Below, piece by piece: positions 48,841 through 62,300 of a stretch of DNA of 64,000 bases. A model generated the notes under the pieces. The model was not told the DNA's origin, ran no database searches, and saw only the letters and a program-made list of their open reading frames with translations. Source of the stretch: Trochalopteron elliotii (taxonomy: Eukaryota; Chordata; Aves; Passeriformes; Leiothrichidae); contig JANPWX010000619.1 of the NCBI GenBank assembly GCA_024734555.1, positions 4,147,727 to 4,211,726 on the forward strand, read 5' to 3'. The position numbers and the translations under genes were made by a program. Position 1 is the stretch's first letter; each line of letters begins with the position of its first letter.

Positions 48841-51800
48841 GTCAAGAACTGGTTTTGAGTGCCTTTCAAAAACACCAAAAAAATTAATGCCTCTCAAAAC
48901 ACCCAACAAAAACCCCCAGAAAACAACTTTATAACTTTCAATTAGCTTCTACAGGTTACAGACTCCTTAGTGCAGCGGTATGTTCTACTCCATATCTGGC
49001 CAAGATTTAGCTCGTTATTCCAGCATCTCCTTTTGAGGACTAAGCTTGACTCCTGCTTGCTAAAACCCAGCACAAAGCAGACAGGAGCACAGCAGAAACC
49101 AGCATCTCAAAACTGGTTTTAAGCAGGAAACTTAAACAGATACTTAATAGATATTTATAACTTAAATATATATTTCAAAGCACATTTAATAAAAAAATTC
49201 TTTGTTGTGTTTGCAATGAAAATTTCTGACACTACTGTATTCTTAATATAGACTTTACTCTGTGAAAAGATTCACACAAAACAAATAATAAATGCCAGTA
49301 GTTACCATCTTCCTGGACCCTGTTGCTTCATTATTTCCACTAGGTACTCCAGGAAACAACAGGTCAAGATATCAATAGCCTCCTGCAACACCAAGAAGGA
49401 ATTAAAGGGAAAAAGCAGAATCATGATCTTGAAAGCACGATCCATAAAGGTTGAAATTGATATAAATAAATTATCTCCCTTTCTTTCCTCCAAGAAAAAA
49501 AATTATTCAACTATCTTATCTAATCACCAGGAAATTGTAAAACTACAGGATTCAATTTACTTAGACTTTAAGTTTTCATCCTGATTTCATTTTTCAAATC
49601 TGAAAATTTTCTATTTCCAGGTTGGATTTTTTTTCCACCACATATTCTGTTCTGTTCAGTGGAGTTCTACTACATTGACATTACTATTAAAGTTTAAAAA
49701 TTTTATAGTTAAAAAATAAGACAAAGGAAAGGGAAAATGTGATTATTCTGGATTTTTAATATTCAATTTAGTGAGGAAGAAAATAAAAGTGATTTAAAAT
49801 TACATAAAAAGCCTTTTTCTTCCTCTCACAAGGAGTTTCAGAGAGGAAGACACAAGCTCTGTTCAGCAAATACAATCAGCTCTAAACAGAAGGTTTAGAA
49901 CCCCTCTCCGGAGTATGCTGAGCAAATATTTCTCTCTACCACCTATGATCCAACAGACACAGTCTTCCTTGGTGATGTCTTTATTTTAAATTTTCCAGCT
50001 AGAGGGTGCCCAAAATGGTAGATTAGTTTTCAACTTCCATTCTTCAGCAATCTTTTTGTTCCTCTGCTGATCTATGTCAACACAGTGCCACACAAAAAAT
50101 GCTGGAGAAATCCAGCCTTGCCCTAAGACAGCCCATGAGCCTAATGGCAGAGCACACATCATGCAGAGCTGGTCACAATTGCTTCAGCATCCCCTTTTGC
50201 AGCACACCACATCTGGTTACAACCTTCTCTTGTTCAGCTTGAAAGCAGAGTGTCCCCACGTGCAGAAACATTCTGCTCTCCCTAGGGCTTTACTGTGGAG
50301 TCCCTATTGCTGCATGTGGATTTTGGCATGGGAAAAGGATGGCAGCCATGGTGAGCCCATACCTGAAATCTAATACCTTGCTCCTCACTTTGCACAAGCT
50401 TCATTGACTGTTTGACATGATAAATGTGATGTGTTAAACATTTCTTAAAGGTCTGTATGACCAAGGACACTGAACTGGATGACTAATCCTCTGACACTTA
50501 GCCTCTCTTGTATGAGGGTTTATTTTAAAATTTCAGTGTAGCAAAAAATAATGAAAGGGTTTTGCCAATCCTTTATCTCTGATTTTTTTCAGTGCTTTGT
50601 ATTAAATGGTAACTGCAGTTCCTACCATAAAAATATGTGTACCATGCTGCTTTAGATTACAAGTAAAATAATATTTTCCAATGCAAATTCCATGTGTTCT
50701 AGAAAGGCAGGCAGTGGGCACACCAGCAAATTATTCTTGACAGATTATGATCCGGAGCAGTCCTAACCACAACCTATACTTACAGATTTGTGAGCCGTTC
50801 TGGAGAACGAGCAACAAAATAACTAGCATAAATCTTAAAATAATGGTTTACCTACATTGCACACTAGCATGTGGCTCGAGATCTCCAAACAAGCCCCAGA
50901 TATGCTAGTTTGGTCAGTATCAGAGACATCCTAAACATCTTGAAGCAGAGTAAATTCATCCCCCGGAGCTTTGTGTTTCCACTTAGCATGAGCTTTAGTA
51001 CATAGTACATTTAGTACATACCTCTAGTTTAACACCTGTGCTTACAATTTGTGCCTGGTTTGGTGGTTTTTTTTTTTTAGGGATAATAAATTTTAGGTGT
51101 AGGCTTTGTCTTTAAGATCGTGTATATAGCCAAAATAGCAAACAAAAGACATTTTAAACCCATCAGACATTTCACCACTGCTGAAGGTCACATTACCAAT
51201 GACTAAGATATAGGAAAAACATTGTAAAATTATGTGTGGTCACGTTACTCTCCTATTGACTTTAAATTGTTTGCAAGACTGATTCATGAAACTGTTAGGA
51301 GCTGCATATATTAACCAAACTATCCCATTATAACATTTGTAGTGCTAACTAGTTATCACTAGTGGTAACAACACAGTTAATTAACAAATTGTGATTAGGT
51401 ATCGATATGTCACCAGACAACATTATTTCAACCCAATCACTTGTTCCTAAGCATTTTTAGTTCAGAAGCAATATAACTGGAAATACATTGGCTGGTGTCA
51501 TTATGTTCAACCTTTTCTTCAGATCAATATCTGTACAAATATTCTATTTTTCCTGTTTATCAAATCATTCAGTATCAAAAGCTTTTATCATCCTATCAAT
51601 TATATTTCTTATGATAAAATTTGCTTTTATAGTGGAAATGCTTTTGTTCTCTGTAATTTAGAAGACCCATCCCTAAACATCTGCAATGAGAAGGATAATG
51701 CAACTAAATTAGTGGCAGCTGTAACCCTTAGCATAGCAAAGATTATCTTAGCCTATCTGTCAGAATTTCAACCCCTTTTTATCTAATTGTTTGTTCTTCT

Positions 51801-53580
51801 TGCATTTGTCCCTTCAGCATAACAATTAAATGCTGCATTCCCTAGGCAGTCTGCTCAAGATTTGATTGTGCTCAATGCTTTAGTTGGGAAAGAAAAAAAG
51901 GAAATAAACCTTGAGAAATGTTTCGGTTTCACTTATTCACGGAGGCTTACTCTAGGATAGAGTATGGATCACTTGTCTTCAATAACAATGCCCTTTTAAA
52001 CAATGGTATGAATCTTTACTTGAAGATCATAAATTATCACCGTTCAGTTGCACCCCACCTTTCTCCTTTTTAATTTCCTAAACTGCAACTAATCATTTGG
52101 GATCAAATAATCCCTTGTTTTAAGGCAGTATCTTGAATTACAGATACATTTCTGTAATAATATGAATGTCCCCTACCATCTTAATTCTTCCTCAAACACA
52201 TTCCTGGCTTCAATTTTAATATGTGGCATGATCCACTGTTTAGCCTACACACATACCCACTGCATACCTTTCTAAAATAAATGGAAGTTCTACTGGAAAA
52301 AAAGTAGTTTTCTACTACACAGTGTGGTAAGAGCAGTAGACTCACAGATGAAAGGCTTCTCAGAACTAGACCTGCAAATAAAAGAGGTTACTTTTACTCT
52401 TACAGCTAGTGGAAACTGTCTTAACTTTTAAGATCTTAAAACACAAGAATCCACAATTTTTCCTTCAGAATTCTCAATTTATCTGCCTAATACTTCTGCC
52501 TGAGCGTCCACTGACTGCAGTCTTCATCAAAAAGGGAGCAGAGGCTATAGCACTGGCACTATAAACTGGGAATTAACATTTATAGCCTTTGCTTATAGCC
52601 CTTTTGAGGTATGTCATGGAATTATACTTTAATAAATGCTTTATCTGCTACTCTGTCTCCTTTCCAACAAAATCAGTTAAATGAATAAGTATACAAGCCA
52701 AAGAAATGGAAAAATTAGATGAATGCTATCCCCAGCATTTAAAATCACCAGATTGGTCCATACTACCTTTCATTTAGAAGGTATAAAGAAAAAAGAAATG
52801 CAGCGCATATTTGAAACTATCTGTTGTACTTTGTGCTTTACAAGAATATCTGTAACAGCTGTATAATTATACTGTCTGTAAAATTAAGTTCCTTCATGGT
52901 ATATTGCCCAAACCAGCAATTTTGCATCAACATTTGTTGGTTGAACTAGTATATGCTGGATCCATACACACTCTCAGAATCAGGTATTGCGCTTCCACAA
53001 GCAAGCAGCAAAAAGCAGTTCCCTGGAACACTTACCACCTACAGGCAGTAGTGTTCAGACATTCACTCTGCTTTAGACTCAAAGAAAAGACCTCAGTTTA
53101 CATGCCCTTCAACATTTTCCCTGGCCCCAGACTTCAAAAGTACCACTCAGGTAGTTGATGTGCTCAGTCCTGAGCTACAAGTCTTGATCCTCTCAGTTAT
53201 GCAGCCTGGCCACATGAGACTTGCTACTGGAGCTCTTTGCTATATCTCACCTTCTGTCCTGCACTGGCCAGCAGAGTAGGAGCAAGATTATCACACACCT
53301 GTCTCTGCTATTTAACACAATTACCTTCATCTTGGCTTAGCACCTATTTAAGTATGGAAAACATGAGACAAAATCAGCAAGAGCCTATTTAACTTTAACA
53401 CCAAACAGAAAATACTTCTACAAAAACAAGCATATAGGATTTAAAATTTATGTTGAACCAACTGAGAACAAAACAGCCCCAAGACAGGGATACAGCAAAG
53501 TAGATAACAAATGAGAAAAACAGAAACACAGAGTGTTAGTGATGAAAAACACCTAAAATCTGTTCCTAGTGAGTAATAAA

Positions 53581-53700
53581 TGCATATATATGCATGTGTG
53601 CATGTGAATGTGTATATATATATATATAAACATATACACACACACATATATATACATATATAAATGTATGTGTATATCTATATAAAAATGTATATATATG
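53581..53700. repeat. Compound TA/TG/CA microsatellite
   Basis: About 120 bp of alternating purine-pyrimidine sequence: TGCATATATATGCATGTGTG, a (TA)n core near 53613-53627, CACACACACATATATATACA, then further TA-rich blocks. It ends a few bases before the truncated 5' end of the CR1 at 53707. Alternating tracts of this kind can adopt Z-DNA or cruciform structure. Confidence 0.9.
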
Positions 53701-53706
53701 CAAATA

Positions 53707-54290
53707 CAGGAGGGCTACCCTAGGGGCATCAAGCACAGCATCACCTGTTGGTCCAAAGGAAGGGATTCTCCTGCTCTGCTCTGCACTCATGCAGCCTTAC
53801 GTCAAGTCCTGTGAGCAGATTTGGACACCACAATATAAGACCTTAAGCTATTAGAGAATGTCCCAAGGAGGGCCATGTGGACGATGAAGGGTCTGGAGGG
53901 GAAGCCATGTGAGGGCTGGCTGAGGTCACTTGGTCTGTTCAGCCTGGAGGAAAGGCTCACAAGGAGAAGAGGAGGGGCATGCACTGATCTCGTCACTCTC
54001 GTGACCAGTAGCAGGACTTGAGGGAATGGCATGAAACTGTGTCAGAGAGGTTTAGGCTCTAAAGGTTTTTCCTTGAGGAAAAGGTTTTTCACCTGAAGAG
54101 TGACTGAGCACTGGAACAGGCACTCTAGAGATGGGATCACAGCACCAGCCTGCCAGAGTCCAAAAGGCATTTGGAAAATGCTCTCAGGCACATGATGTGA
54201 TTCTTGGGGTGTCCTGTGCAGAGCCAGGAGTCGGACATCAATGATCCTGATGAGTCCCTTCCAATTCAGTATATTCTATGATTCTATGAT
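53707..54290 (+). mobile_element. CR1 LINE 3' fragment, plus strand
   Basis: About 584 bp, same orientation and subfamily as the copy at 37.77-38.50 kb. Shared blocks include TCTCCTGCTCTGCTCTGCAC, GGCTGAGGTCACTTGGTC, GGTTTTTCACCTGAAGAGTG and CTTGGGGTGTCCTGTGCAG. It ends in a better-preserved ATTCTATGATTCTATGAT. It is 5'-truncated further right than the other copy and carries internal indels. No usable reading frame remains. Confidence 0.96.
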
Positions 54291-56580
54291 GTACTTTTGC
54301 AGGCAGGTATATTATGGCTTCTTTTGGATCTGATCCATAAAAATTCAGACTTTTTAAAGAGTATCTTGGTCTGAGAGTTGCTCTTTTTAGTTTGATTTGG
54401 TTGCTATTCTTTACTAATCTAATTTTATGGTTCATTTGAGTACTTGCCAATAAATATATCTTCAAGGGCATCTGGTGTAGTGGTTTGCATCTGACACCAC
54501 CAGAGCATCTCAAATGCTGGCCTCAGAGGGCATGTCTTTTTATTTGGAAAATAATTATAAAAAGGGATGGGCAACAGCAAGCTCTTTACTTCTGTGTTTC
54601 TAGTTTTCATTTTCTAGATTACTCCCCAAACCTGTCAGCAAGAGCTGCAGTGATAAATCACAATGAGAAGGGATGGTCCTTGTTCTGAGGATGTATTCCT
54701 TTTCAATAACCACATCTGGTCAAGAGGATGGACACACTGAAAGCAGTCCTTCATCTGGTCCTGCTTTTTTATGTTGCTTTTATACTGAAAAGGAAGGTAG
54801 AAAAATTATTAGGAGCCCTCCTTTTGAAGACTACTGTGTCAGTAAATGGAGATATGTAGAAATTTTCTATTGCCTCTGCCCATATGGGGACACAGCCAGC
54901 ACACCTGTGTGCCAGAAAGTTCATAGGCAGCTGTATCTGCTAACATACCCATACCTGCTGTACACTAGCCTAAAACCAAGCCAGCCCAAGGACTAGTGAA
55001 TTCAGAACAGTTTGACAGTACACCTCAGGAGGATGCTGTGAAGAGCACTGGGGTGTATTTATGGTTTTCACCAGACATCGAACAGAAATTGTACTGGATC
55101 AAGTACTTAGAATCAAACACCCAAAGATTTAGCTTCATTTAGTCTTCAAGTGAACTAATACAGATACAGCAAGACTTTATTATTTTTGAATAGCAACACC
55201 TCCACAGGAATTAAAAGTAATTTTAAGTATCCCACTTTCAATTAACTTATTTACTTATTCCAAATTAATTTCTATAAATGCTGTGTTGCATACAAACCTT
55301 TAGAAATGTGTTTGATGATGACTGATTTCATCTGGACTCTAGTTGCTTTGGTGAAACTGTCTTAGTCACTGACATATTTATCACTGGCAAAGAGGAAGGG
55401 AAGGGAACACAGATTCTCAAGTACACTGGAGGCATATTTGGATACAACAAAAGCAGCAGAGCAGCTCACCTTATAAGAGGTTACAGGCTACAGCTTGTAT
55501 CATGATAAAAGGGGTCTCACTACACCAAAAGTTTTGCGCATTCATGGTTTTTCTTGCCCATCCCCTCCACAGCACTGCCATCCTGCTCCCTGAAAGGCAC
55601 AGAGCCATCAAAATAACAAGACCCGCTCATTCCTAATCATTAATATTTGACATGTTTCACATGTTTCACTACAGAAATAGACTGTGTAGATTTTCCTGAG
55701 GGATTCTGCTTAAGTAAAGCCAAGAGACCAGAACTAGACCCTACTCTTTTTCAGAGATTACATCAGGAAGAATTGAACCACAAATAACATATGAGCATAT
55801 CTTCTTCCCTGAATAAAATGGAGAATAAAGCCACAAACTCATTTTATGCCTGGCATTGAGCAAATCAATTTTTGTTGTAGGTTTTTGGTGTAGGTTTGAG
55901 TTGCATGTTTTATTTAGTACCATGTACATTCTAACAGACAGAAAAATAAGCACAACATTCCCACCCAAACCCCTAAAAGCTCAAGACAGGATATGCCTCA
56001 CAATAGCTGGAGTCCCTAGCAATTATTTTGTTTCACAAAGAAATCAGATGAGATATTCTATATTCATGGGGCTTGCAACATCACTGCATGGATGTGCCTA
56101 TCATATCCCAGTTGTGTTATACTCCTTTTGCCTCCTGTCACAAAGGAGTCAGCAGCATTATACCTTGCTGCATTTCAAAACAAGTCTGAGCATGTCAAAA
56201 GTCATGGCTCAAGCAGGACAGCCTTGAAATAGCTGGACAACGAGGACAATAGAAAGGTCGAAAGTCTTTTGCAAAACAGTAAAAGTCAATCATTTTTGGA
56301 CACAAAGTCGATTGCCCTTGAGCAACACAAGGGAAACCTAGAAAGACTGCTTGGTTTATTATTCCTCCTCATTGAGCTCTGCTACTGCACTACTGCAGAG
56401 TCGTGTTCAAAAAGAAATAAAATGTATTAAAAAAAGCCCCAACAATAAAACAACAAAACCATCCACTTCTTATTGACAGTAACTTTCAATTATATTTAAA
56501 GCCAAAACAAGATAGAAGGAAGCAGGTGAAAAAAGCCCTCCTGCTACAGAATATAACACAGATAGATTATTTTATTTTCA
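54291..56580. other. Non-coding unique sequence between CR1 copies
   Basis: No gene, LTR or RNA recognised. Open frames of 107 codons (54673-54996) and 123 codons (55856-56227) are present on the plus strand but show neither domains nor exon-like boundaries that I can defend. Confidence 0.6.
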
Positions 56581-56840
56581 GAGAATCACATAATCATTGA
56601 GGTTGGAAAACACCTTTAAAATCATTGAATCCACCTGCCAGTATAACACTGACAAGTCCACCACTAAACCACATCCCCATGCACCACATCTACATTTCTT
56701 TTGAATACTTCAAGGACTGGTGACTCAATCACTTCCCTGGGCAGCAGTTCCAATGCTTGACAACATTTCTGTGAAGAAATTTTTTTCTAATATCCAATCT
56801 AAATCTCCCCCAGTACAACTTGAGGCCATTTCCTCTCTAG
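56581..56840 (-). mobile_element. CR1 LINE 3' fragment, minus strand
   Basis: The plus strand starts GAGAATCACATAATCATTGA then GGTTGGAAAACACC, and continues through CCACCACTAAACCACATCCC, CACCACATCTACATTTCTTT, ATCACTTCCCTGGGCAGC, GAAATTTTTTTCTAATATCC and AACTTGAGGCCATTTCCTCT. All of these are the reverse complement of CR1 3' sequence, from a different subfamily than the plus-strand copies. About 260 bp remain. It is 5'-truncated and has no coding capacity. Confidence 0.95.
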
Positions 56841-58881
56841 CTCTCTTTCCTAACCATTTTCACTTAGTTTGTATTCTCAGCGTCATGTATCATAACTCAG
56901 ATAACTAATACTGACACTAGTAACTTACTTTGGAAACAGTGCAAAAATTCTGATGTCAAGGTTCCTTAAAGAAACTCAGGAATTTCTTATTTTTCCCGAA
57001 CCCTGAGTCAGATGCAGTAATGTAATAGATGTCAATATTTGTTTCAGTATTACACAGAGATAAACATCTGTGCTGAAGCTGTGCATTTTGACATGCCCTT
57101 CACATTTTTCATTCAAACCAGGCAACCAGAAAGATTTAATTATGGTAGGTAATATTGTCTTTAAAAAGCCCAGCTAACTTTTATAAGTAGGAGTGTCACG
57201 GAGCAAGTTGAAGATCATTAGAAACATGATCCTATTAGAACAACAATACAGGTCTCTCTAATTGTTCCCTGCTGTCACCAGTGGAAGGTGAAAGTATGAT
57301 AACCAGGACATGTGTATTAGTTGTGTTTGAATATTTGCAGATACTGCAGCTTCCAGAACAAATATCTTTTAAAAAGTGGGCTTCTCTTTCAGCTTTCCTC
57401 TTTTTACAAATCTTTAGCTAGAATCAGAAAAAAAATTATGAAAGAAGAGCTTTCAATAAGTTTCATATCCTGTCCCTTGATCACCTTCTGGTGCTGCTGT
57501 TCAAGTCTGTTTGTATAATCCTTGGGCACACTGTGTGTGATATGCATCAGTCTTGAAAATTCAATCTTTCTCATCAAAGCAAGTAATAACAGGCTAATTG
57601 ACCTATTACTGCTACTGGTTTCTTTGTTCACTGAAGCTGTACGTATATTCTGCCATGTCTAAACTTCACACTGAATTTATGTTTTGTTGTTGTTTGCTGT
57701 TTGTCTAAGTTGATGAAAACAAAATAAATTGTTTGGTCAGTAAAAATCATGCAGAATTAAAAAAAAACTTCTCTGTGATTCGTAATACAACTTATTTAAT
57801 AACTGTCAAGTTCTATTAACAGCTATGAAATCCAGGATTTATGCTTTGTTTACAATCTTTTTTTCTTCTCTAATGTGAGTCAGAAGTCATTACACGTTAA
57901 CCCATTCATTAAATGACATCTTTAAGGTAAAATTACTTTTTTTTCCCAGAAAATAAACAAACAAAAACAAAACAACCTGCCTAGATATTGCTGTGTTTAG
58001 CCAGACATTAATATGTGATATGGGAAAGGCTAAACAGTGTTTTCCTGTGTGTAGTTAAAACAGAAACCCTCCAATCTAAGTCACAAGAGAGGAACATGTC
58101 ATAAATACCAGGCTTGACTTCAGAGCATCCAAGAGAGAGCTCACTTTGCTTACACATGAGAAGCCATACACATCCATACAAGCAATAGAGCCAAGTTCCC
58201 CCCGAGAAAGCCATCTCCATCTTTTAGTCAGTTAGGCTCAGCTTTGCACACAGGGAGACAAAGGTGTAACCAACTTTTGTTGATCCAAACACCTACAATA
58301 CAACACTGCTAGCAGCTTGTGACTTACCACATCTCCTGAGTCACAGCTCAAAGTCCCAGATGTCTAGATACAATAGAAGTAATGAAAAATAATTATTCTG
58401 CAAAAGTCAGTTGCAGGAAGAGTTGTAGTATTTCTGTGCCATCCAAGCATCCCTTCAGCACCAGGACTACCTAGAGGATCAGACAGAAATGCCTTCATCT
58501 TACAGTGCTCCCTTAGAGCATCACAGAGAGCAGCCAGTAAGATAAAGACACTGGTCTTGGGAAGCCTGGTGTGTATTGTACCAAATCACAGACAGTGTCA
58601 TTCATCCACAGCTACAGGTGTCAAAAAGTCTTTGCTAAAGCATGAAGTTAAAAGTTTTGCCAGAAATTTAATTGAGACACTACAGTTTTCTGTAAACCAG
58701 TGATGGTAGTAACTTTGTACAGGAAAGCTACATGACAGGCTGTGCCTTGTCTCAAGGAAAAATGTATAAAAAAAAAAATCTGGCTATGGGGCACTGAGGC
58801 TCAGAATGGGGACATTCTCCCAAGCCTGTGTCCCAACAAAAGTCCACTTTCATTCACTGGAAGAGCAGCTTCCACAGAATA

Positions 58882-58943
58882 TATCTTATAGAAATAAGAT
58901 CTGCCCACTATCTTATAGAAATAAGTGTTCATGCCCACTATCT
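58882..58943. repeat. Two-copy tandem duplication, period about 27 bp
   Basis: TATCTTATAGAAATAAG occurs at 58882-58898 and 58909-58925. Between and after them TGCCCACTATCT recurs at 58902 and 58932. The second spacing is 30 bp, so a 3-bp indel followed the duplication. Confidence 0.93.
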
Positions 58944-59332
58944 GCCACCTACTCTCTCTGGTGGTTTGCCTGTCACTGAGAGTTTTTTCTTTTCTCTCTG
59001 ATGACAAAAAAAAATCTTCCCTATTACTTCATCTGTCTCAGCAGGCCTCTGGTGTCTCTGGTCTTGTCTCCTTTCTCTCAGCCTTGGAAAACTGTAACAT
59101 ACCTTCAGCTATGTGGCATTTGAGAGGTTGATGAATCATTTCTCCTCTTGATCATCAGAATACTGTATTTTATCTAACCAAACTGGACAATTTCTTTGAA
59201 CACCAAAGCTTGCCAGCATCTGCAATCAGAACTTTCTAGTTTTCACACTCAGATAATCAGGTGGGGTAACTGTCATGCTGAGCCCAGTGAATGTTGGATG
59301 GCTACTCTCTCAAACTCCATTTCACATTAACA

Positions 59333-59368
59333 TGTCTGTGGCCACAGCTTTGTCTGTAGCCACAGCTT
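59333..59368. repeat. Two-copy tandem duplication, period 18 bp
   Basis: TGTCTGTGGCCACAGCTT is followed directly by TGTCTGTAGCCACAGCTT, with one difference. Each unit contains a GGCCACAG or AGCCACAG core. Confidence 0.92.
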
Positions 59369-62300
59369 TAAAGAGTACATGGCCAAGATAAGTATTGATG
59401 GTGCTGTCAGGAGTGACGTAGATGCTGAAGACAGGCAAGCAAATAATTAATCACATGCAGATCCATTAATACTAGAGGATATACCCCTGGCCTATGTCCT
59501 CAATCAGCAAGGTGAAGAAAGTGCCTACCCACAAAATTCAAGTGAATGAATGCAACAGACTGGGCATCTGTGACAGGCTAAGACCAAGAATAGCAAGGAA
59601 AAAGAAATTGTACATGATACTCCCAAGTAAATAAGCACAACTGACGTCAGCTGCTATGAGTCACTGAAATGTTCCTCCCCTGACATTCTGGAGAAGATAG
59701 ACAGCTTCCATGACAGGAAAGCAAAAGCACCTTGGTCTTCAATAGTTAGGGCCAACTCATCCACTTTGAGTCTAAGAATCTGTTTCTTTTACACACTCAG
59801 AGGCCCCCATTCAATAAATGCTGCTTTTCAGTGAGTGCCCAGCACACTAAATGCTAACAGTGTTAGTGTCTTGTTAAGAAAGATGTGCAATTTTCCTATC
59901 TGGAGTTTCCTTATTGTTGGAGCATACGATATTAAAAAGGAGAAGGAGAGTGGACTTGTACTGATTAATTGAATTAATTTCCGGTTTAATTAAAATACAT
60001 TATGTACTACATATTTTATTGCAGAACTACAGAATGACATGCCCTCAACAAACACATTTCTATTATAAGATTTCCTTCAATTAGTGCCAGCACAGAGAGC
60101 TTCTGAACACAGTGTACGGCCAGACAGGACTGGTTGGGAGGAAGAGAGGGAGAAAGCCAGCATGAAAGGCACTGTGCCTCCCACACTAGGGGTGATCCAG
60201 TGTGCCTCTGGCTTCAGGAAGAAAACCAAACTATGGGTGGTTGTTCATTGTAGGACTGACTTAGAGAAGAAGCCAGTGCCATGCTGCTTGCTGGTCCCTC
60301 TGCTGGTAGCCTTGTGGGGCACATGGACAAGACTTTAGGGTGCTGGCTGCCTCCTGACTACCAAATAATCTGAACCTAAAATCATTACCTCACCCATGGA
60401 CCTTGTCTGTATTTTGAGTACCAGCAATGCCATCAAGCTAAAATAGTCACTACAGCTTTGTGCTAGAACTGTACTAATTCCTCATCATCAGATTTTGAAC
60501 CCTTCACTGTTCCACCTCCCCTCAAAATGCAGATGTCCAGTTTTACAGCAAGGTGGTTTCACATTCATGATTTCTGACACAGCACATATGTATTGAATTC
60601 AGGGCTCTTTTCTACCATCCACATTAGCAACATTAGCATCCTCACCACATTATGATGTCTGAATTTTGGAGAACTGCTTCCCCCTCCCAACTATCATCTT
60701 TATTGTTGTTGAATTGATTGGATGCAGGCAAGAAAACAAGACTTGAAAAGAAAACCATGGTAATTGTACAGGTTGATAGAACTTGAAAGCAGGAAGGAAC
60801 TGAACATCATTGCTCCCCAGCATTGAAACATGGGAACAAATGCTCTGAGTAATTGGAGAGCAGTTACAGGTACACACGTAACAGACCAGGTGGTCTGAGC
60901 AATGTGGGAGGGCAAATGGAGACCTGCCAAAGCACCATGCAATGTAGGCAAATGTAGGCATGCAGTAATTACTCACAAGATGGAGTTAACTGTTAGTTCC
61001 AAACAACAGAGTATGGCATCACTAATGAGTGAATTTCCCAGTAAAGGTAAGAATTTATATTCAAAAAAATTCAGCAGAGGGTAGTTCTACTGTGTAGCAA
61101 AGCCCTTAGACTAGAGATAGCATGCCAAAGCCAAAGAACTGTGAATCTCACCCTGAAATTTTCAGTGGAGAGATTCTACAATCTTTTGACATTTAACATA
61201 TATTCTTTTCTAAATTTAGAGATGTTAAAGAAGTATCTTCTATATACCATAACATGACAGCTGTGCAGGTGGAAAGATGAGTCACAGAAATATTATTTCA
61301 AAATTTTGGATTCCCATTTAAGTACTACAAGCTTGACCATCCATAGCCTCATGTACTGTAATTATGTAGGTGGGTATTCAGCTGAAATGCTACCCAATTC
61401 TACTGGATACTCTCTTCCCAAAGAGGTGGAAATTACTGTATAAGCAAGAGAAGAATCAGGGCCCTGTATACTTGAGTGCCTGTGTCGGGGAACATATCCA
61501 GAACTGTTTGTGCTTTCACAAAATATTTGGAATTTTATTTTCTTTCAAGATACATTCTGTGAGATTTCAAAATCTGAATGTAATTACTGATGTGATGCAG
61601 CCATCTGAAATTTAAGAGCAATAAAATTTGGAAGAGTTGATGCCAGTCTTTCTTTCACCTAAGCTGTTAAAGAAGAAGTAATTGTTAATTGTTGGCACAT
61701 CTAAATCACAAAGGCATGTCCTGTAAGAACAGCAAAACTTTTATTTCCTCCCCTTAAATCATCCCTTGCAGTGGTCGTCATTTAGAGGCAGACTAGACAG
61801 AACAGAGCACCAAGAGAGTAACTGCTGAGACAACAGGAACAGATGTAAGAGCAGTATGCAAATTTGCACAAGGATGTCTTCTTCAGTAGTGGGACAAATT
61901 TAATTCAGCTGTCGATTATGTTGCTGAGCAGATCATATTTGATACTTACGATTTACGTAATGGAAGGCGCAGGAGAAAATAACTCTGAGACATAGAAAGC
62001 ATTAGGTCTTAATGGTAATCCAGAGGGTAGGTGGGTTGCAAACCAGAGCTCTGCACTAGCAGCAGGATATAACATTTCTCTGCTTTTTTTTCTCTTCTTT
62101 TTTGACTTCCATATCCTTGTTTGCTTCGACTTGCATTTCTGACCCAAGGCCTCTCCCTTAAGTTTGCAAAAAGTAAACTGCCAGGTAGGCAAAAAAGGAC
62201 AGTCCAACTTAGATAACATTTCCCTTATGAAGCTAAATCACCTGAAGTTTTACTCTACACCATATTTTTCATACACAGAGCAGCTATTCCATGTAGACTC

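Larger units (their letters stand above)
45350..53580. other. Non-coding unique sequence with simple repeats
   Basis: About 8.2 kb with no gene or transposon recognised. It contains a short ATT array (46170-46199), a 20-base poly(A) run (48821-48840), a poly(T) run near 51065-51079, and a TAGTACAT repeat in about three copies near 51000-51022. Open frames, up to 99 codons, lack recognisable features. Confidence 0.65.

Noticed and set aside
54673..54996. 107-codon plus-strand frame just after a CR1 copy
   Set aside because: No recognisable domain. Composition matches the flanking non-coding DNA, and frames of this length are expected by chance here.
60084..60338. 84-codon plus-strand frame in a locally less AT-rich stretch, with a hydrophobic C-terminus
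   Set aside because: No domain or family resemblance, and a single short frame without exon-like borders. It may be an old unclassified repeat.
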